A program made the position numbers and the translations under genes. Shown one piece after another: positions 58,750 through 64,000 of a stretch of 64,000 nucleotides of DNA; within the stretch, counting starts at the first letter, position 1; each line of letters begins with the position of its first letter. The notes under the pieces are model-generated. The model worked only from the letters and a program-made list of their open reading frames with translations, did no database searches and had not been told where the DNA came from. Origin of the DNA: Dermanyssus gallinae (lineage: Eukaryota > Arthropoda > Arachnida > Mesostigmata > Dermanyssidae); contig QVRM01001387.1 in assembly GCA_003439945.1 (NCBI GenBank), positions 62,001-126,000 of the forward strand. Reading direction: 5' to 3'.

Positions 58750-60926
58750 ATACAAAGATATAGCAACGAATATGCTGCAATAAAAACATATTTCAATTAC
58801 TTTATCGCAAATGACGTATATTGTTAATCTGTTAACAATTGTTACATCACCAAAAAATGGAAAAATTGAAAGTTTGTGCTGGTGTTGCTGCTATCAGTAG
58901 CGGTGATCGTAGTATTAGTGACGACGACCACACCATTATGACATGCTATGATAACAACCTCAAAAATGGCTGAATTTTGTTAGCACATTTTACATGTTTA
59001 TTAAACAGATAAAATTAGATTCACTGTGTGTTGATTTCGTTAAGACAGCTGTATGAGCTTACTAGTAAGCATCCTAACGAAGCTAGCATGCTATGATGAG
59101 ATACAAATCGACTTGCAATAGCAATTTTGGCCACCACTTCAATATTCGCCGTGTCTCTAATGTTCGCTTTGCAGCATTACTCGACACCCTTGCCTTCCCC
59201 AACGGTCGCGTATTCACACACATACACAGATACACACTATCGACATCATTGTGTCGTGATGACACATCATCATCATCATCATTATGACGTCGTGTGATGT
59301 CGACTGCACAATACCGCTTTAATTATACGTGTATAAAATTGTTTGTGCTTCCGCAAGTGTTTGCCCCGCAGAAGTTTTCGAGCAGTGTGTGGAGTTGCAG
59401 GCGATAGCTCAATAGATATTCGGCGAAAGATCTGCTTTTAGAGTTGTTATTGTTGTTTTTTCTGCAAGGGGTAGCATGCCGTTATTAGCCAGTTTGACCA
59501 GTTCGCGACTCACAGGCTCGAGAGTAAGGGGTGGTCACGCAACATGGGGTGCATGCACCTCGATGCGATAGTTAGCAACGTAAAACACGCGACGTATTAC
59601 GAAGTATGTCGTTAGCGGCTTAATTATCCTTATGGTAAGCATGATAGGTGATAAGCTAGCGAGCTCGTCTTCAATTCGTGAGAGTAGTAGTAGCAGTAGT
59701 AGTGGTATTAGAAGCAGTCGTAGTAGACGTAATAGAGGTAATTATTTATTAATTATGGTAGACGTTCTTGTTGCTGTAGTAGTCGCTTGCTGGACCGTGC
59801 TAAACCATTAAGACACTTTGGTTCGTTGACTTTGGTTCTGATCGGCTATGCCATGAGTATGCCATGCGACTTTGCGATGATTTCGTCGCAGCTGATCGAT
59901 TCGCGCGAAGTTGACGAAACGGCGATAAACAGAAAACAGCAGCAGCATTTATCAAAGCACGCCATGGACGCACGTCTCGCGTTAGTCCCGTTACCATTCC
60001 CAGCGTCCCTGCGATGGTAAGGTACGGGGTAGCAGATATTGGCAGTTGGCTACAGCTGCCTAATTTTCAAAAACACTCAGTGCAACGCAATCAACAACAC
60101 TTCGGTTGTCAACCAACAACAGCATCAACGCCAACAATATCTGTCTGCGTCTGTCTCTACGTACCAAACGCGAGAAGTGGGATAGAGAAAAAAACATGAC
60201 CAGATACATAACGGGACAACTTTATTAGCAGCAGCTGCAACAGCAGCAGCAGCGGCAGCCTCTTTCCTTCTCCCTCAGCCACGTCTTACTAGCTTTTATT
60301 TCCGTGTAGGTGTAGGTAGTGTAGGTGACGGTGCGATTGCTGCCTCTACAACAAAAACAACAACAACAACAACAATAACCACGACAACAACAATAACCAC
60401 AACAACGATACATCTACGGATCTTATCCACACTACATTTTACTAGTAGTCGAACTGCAACAACCACAACAATAACACTTCAACAGCTGTTATCATTACTA
60501 CTATTGCTACGAGTAGTAGACGACTACAACGCTGAGTGACTTTCAGTCAATAGCAACAACAAGAACAACATCAACAACAGCGGTTAGTATGACTACCATT
60601 ACAGCTATACTGCAGCAGCAGCAGCAACAACCGCTGTCGGTTGCTTCCGTCTCCGAAGGCAACATGAAGACGAAGATGATGTCTCCCGGACATCAGAACT
60701 TCGCTGTTGATACTAGGATGTGCTGTCCATGCTGCCTATATAGACTCATCAATCAATCTGCTTGGCGACAAATACTATAGCCGCAGCAGCAACAACAACA
60801 ACAACAACAATACCAGCCGCTACCGACAACAAAGACAGTCAAGCCAGTTGCCAGTCACGCTATCACCCGTGACTAGAACTAGAAACATCTCCAAGATAGT
60901 TGTATATTTTTTTTTGGGTTTAATTT

Positions 60927-61213
60927 GAGACCATTCTCCGTTCCGTACGGGTTTAGAATTGCTGTGAAGTATACCTGCAACTTATCACCGAGGGCCGGTT
61001 ATGTTGAGATATCTATTGTTTCCTCAACAAAACTCACTCGGTGTGGCAGCAGCATGGCAAGTGACCCTCAATAGCGGTACGGTTGCTTATAGCCTATTCA
61101 TTGCTGAGCCTTGTTCAAAGAAAATTCGATCAGCAACAGAGATCGAACCGGCGACACCGCCGTAACTGCTGATATCAACCATGATTGGCGCCAATCATGA
61201 TTAGAGCACTACA
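60927..61213 (-). mobile_element. tRNA-derived SINE
   Basis: The minus strand begins with a tRNA-like head (gtagtgctctaatcatgat and B box ggtgtcgccggttcgatctc), then the body shared with 21,365-21,622. A c-run (61,213-61,227) adjoins the head. Confidence 0.6.
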
Positions 61214-61259
61214 CCCCCCCCCCCCCCGGTAGGCCATGCCGCCACACTATCACCCCTAA

Positions 61260-61450
61260 CAACTTTCTATACGTGTGGTACTATAAGTAAAACAACTTTC
61301 TTTATGAGGGGTACTATAAGTAAAACAACTTTCTCTTCGATTGACACTATAGGTAAAACAACTTTGTATACTAGTGGTACTATAAGTAAAACAACTTTAT
61401 ATACGGATGGTACCATAAGTAAAACAACTTTCTATACTAGTGGTACTTTA
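61260..61450 (+). repeat. 33-bp minisatellite, about 6 copies
   Basis: caacttt marks unit starts at 61,260, 61,293, 61,326, 61,359, 61,392 and 61,425, exactly 33 bp apart. The period keeps an 11-residue GTISKTTFYTS-like frame open on the plus strand; whether it is translated is unknown. Confidence 0.93.
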
Positions 61451-61809
61451 AGCGCACATTGCTACGGGCTTTTACAAAAACGGCCGCTCTATTGCTGGGG
61501 GTCGTACTGATGTCTCTCACCAAATTCTTGTCTGTGCTTCGTCTAGCCTAAGGCCGTTGCACGCACAGAACACCTCGACAATATGTTTGCTTGGCGTACG
61601 TAAAGACAAATGCATACCCGCAAAAGGTTTCCAACCTGTTGTCCTGTCGATTGTGCTTGTTCATCGACTCACATCATCTACACAGATTTGTTGTACGTTT
61701 ATTTGCACAGAGGGAGTTGTTTTGTCTTATATCGCCTATCCTACCTCGTCATATTTGACTTGCTGCTTCCCGAAGCGGCGTCTTCGGGGTCAAAACTGGG
61801 GTGGCCTTC

Positions 61810-61892
61810 GCTCAGCTCCCGTGATTGAGATTCGAACGGGTTCTCCAATTGATGGGTGCTCGCGTCGCTCCAGCGGAACTGGTCAACCAGGC
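61810..61892 (-). mobile_element. tRNA-like sequence (SINE head or tRNA pseudogene)
   Basis: Minus strand: gaccagttccgctggagcga (A-box-like) and cccgttcgaatctc (B box) about 40 bp apart. Arms do not pair well enough for a functional tRNA. Confidence 0.4.
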
Positions 61893-62099
61893 AACACGAC
61901 GCGCGGTGGGGTGTTATGCGATGACGCAATTGCACGTTTTTTTGGTATGCATTTTCTTTCTTTTCACACTCCACACATTGCTGAAGATCAGGTACTGGAG
62001 GAGGTCAAATATATATATTTCGGTAGACAGTAAGGAGTTCGGGGAGGATGTCGAGGTGTGTCGAAGCTCCTTGTTTCTTATCCCTTTTTAGATGATTGC

Positions 62100-62493
62100 C
62101 AGTTGTATACATTTGTTGTGTAATATTACATTTCTGTCCCCTCAGTCTGTGCAGTTTATATCGTCAGAATTCAGATGGCAAGCGTGACGTAACATAAACA
62201 CGTCGTGTACAAATGGGTGCGTTGGACAAAGCTGGATAATAGTATAAACATTACCACCAACAACAACAGCAACAAAACTATCGTAAAAGTAGTTCACGCA
62301 CACAGCTACACGTGTACGTGGACGGGCATATAATTAGACGGTAACGTGACGATTAATAAGGCCAAACGTCGATAACGTGTCGTAACCTATGTATAATTGA
62401 CCAAGACGACGCAGGATTTGGCGGGAAGGAAACCATGCACTGATACAGGCAGAAACCCACTAAAGGTTGATGACACCGATGAACACAAGGACA

Positions 62494-62524
<31 letters not shown>

Positions 62525-64000
62525 GATCATTAATGTAAGAACATGCACAAGTATACACAAGTTTACTATAACCACAACAAGCTAGTTGCTATTAGTGAAC
62601 TTATGCGCCAATGGACCGATGACGTGACAGGATCACGGTCAAACTAACTAGTGTGGACCTACGCAGACTCCTGTCAATCGCACCACAGTCAGATCATGTT
62701 CGCGACTCTGTCCGCGCAACAGCAACAACAACAACAACGACAGCAACAGTCGCAACAGCAACAAATAGCAACAATAACAACATCAACAGCAGCAACAACA
62801 ACAATGCCATATATTAATGGCGGAAAAGTAGTCACTGTCACGAGTCGTTTAGTTCGCACATTGGTCAACTTCGACAGTCGAGTCTTTCACCAGATAACCA
62901 AACCTGGTATTTAGGTGTTTATTTCTTTCAGCTACCTTTGTATCTTCTGGCCCGTCTAGACAAATAGATCACACAATCAATAGCATGAGCCTTCTTGGCA
63001 AAAGCGTCACACCGAGTCCGGTCATTTCTATCAAGCTAGGCAGGATAAACTGTTTTGCAGTCTTTTCTGTTTGTTGTGGTAGAAAAATAAAGACTCAGAA
63101 TAGGAAGCGAGTGGGATCGTAGGGTCACGGACAGGCAGGGCATGGTAGAAGCCGCAAGCGCACACGTGTGTGTAACTGAGACAGTTGAATATGTACGTAC
63201 GTACCCCTTAATATCTACCCGGGGCTAAGGGTACCCCTTAATATCTACCCGGGGGTACCCGGGGGGTCGGACCTTAGCTATTTGAATTATGGACCACCCT
63301 ACAATAAACCACTCTTCCCTAACAGCAGGAATCAACATACATTTTACCCAGCGTAAATATATAACATCCGCTATCAAACTACGTTGCAAGTCACTTCCAG
63401 CTTAATATTAATTGTATTGACAATAAAACCAGTAATACTATCAGAGACAGGCATATTAGTTAAGACGTTGTTGTTATTGTCGTTGTTGCCGCAGTTGCCA
63501 AACGAATACGATTTCTCGTATTCACCTCCTTTTCTTTTGCACTTCTGCCGTACTGCCAGCTAAAATGTCGTTTGGTAGCATTAGCTTTAAGAACACGTTT
63601 TGGCTCTATTCGCTGGCTCTATTCTGGAAAACATGATCGCGCTCATGCCCAGAGAGTCACACAGAAGCAGCAGTAGAAGCTTAGAGGCCAGGTGTAAAGC
63701 GGGCTTATACGCCCGCACTTCCATATTTTGTGCTGCGTACGTTTGTTAAGCTCTTCTCGCACGGCACATAAACATGTTCATCACGAGAAATTGTTATTGT
63801 TGTAACTATTATTTTGGATTATTACTGCAAATGAAGGTGGGGAGGGTGGAGTGGGGGAATCCACAGGCGACGCCTGTCTGGGGTGGTAGGCTGTAGCATA
63901 TAGCCAACGCCATCAGTCTCGCCGACACTGGCAGACTTCCGCAGTCAGTTACTGGTCGATTGTGGTCTACCCAACAGCCGACTATACTAGATTACGTCGC
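62100..64000. other. No gene recognised
   Basis: Holds a TA array (62,490-62,524), a caacaa-rich run (62,720-62,800) and a direct repeat of gtaccccttaatatctaccc at 63,201 and 63,231 (30 bp apart). No coding or RNA gene could be supported. Confidence 0.45.

Larger units (their letters stand above)
57032..60926. other. No gene recognised; simple repeats
   Basis: Should contain or lead to the first exon of the CUB/LDLa gene, but no Met exon could be chosen. It has agtagt, cat, caa and cag triplet runs (59,690-59,740; 60,350-60,410; 60,600-60,630) of the kind seen near promoters and leader exons. Confidence 0.4.

Noticed and set aside
59787..60020. Plus-strand frame ending at a donor-like tggtaag
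   Set aside because: No homology, no downstream acceptor with a continuing frame, and the region is rich in triplet repeats.
61557..62033. 158-codon plus-strand open frame
   Set aside because: It overlaps a tRNA-like sequence on the other strand and has no recognisable domain; likely chance.

Overview
The window is eukaryotic, repeat-rich DNA. It has spliced genes with GT/AG introns, many (TA)n arrays, non-LTR retrotransposons, tRNA-derived SINEs and a mariner element. The CUB/LDLa membrane protein and the mobile-element mix suggest an arthropod, possibly a mite or tick; the species cannot be fixed from sequence alone. I see no bacterial genes, CRISPR arrays or rRNA.

Layout. Positions 1-11,659 and 32,670-45,211 are two direct-orientation copies of one roughly 12-kb block made mostly of non-coding DNA and old LINE pieces. 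Each copy carries private changes: a 444-bp truncated LINE with a target duplication only in copy 1 (6,076-6,519), and a complete-ended mariner only in copy 2 (40,365-41,684). The right end of copy 1 stops inside the third ubiquitin repeat of a minus-strand polyubiquitin gene (11,662-12,723). Between the blocks lie that gene and a possible promoter and first exon for it (20,243-20,370), a 4.4-kb decayed LINE (14,180-18,625, minus), SINEs, an R1-like LINE with a 64-bp target duplication (23,282-25,110), degenerate LINE pieces (26.5-28.6 kb), and a 5'-truncated LINE with an R2-type restriction-like endonuclease (30,420-31,724) sitting inside a (TA)n array.

The right part is dominated by one minus-strand multi-exon gene (46,221-57,031). 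It encodes a single-pass membrane protein with a signal peptide, three CUB regions, one LDLa module and a long cytoplasmic tail with three PPxY motifs, resembling Drosophila Culd. Its introns hold a mariner-like hairpin in a (TA)n array, a 62-bp tail of the R2-type LINE, and another R1-like LINE. From 57 kb to the end there are simple repeats, two tRNA-like SINE heads, minisatellites and no gene I can defend, apart from the probable missing first exon of the membrane protein gene.

The most interesting signal is the association of (TA)n arrays with mobile-element ends, led by the R2-type LINE and its uniform 62-bp tails. Next is the recent segmental duplication whose edge cuts a polyubiquitin gene. 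All comparisons were made by eye; no alignment, search or percentage identity was computed.
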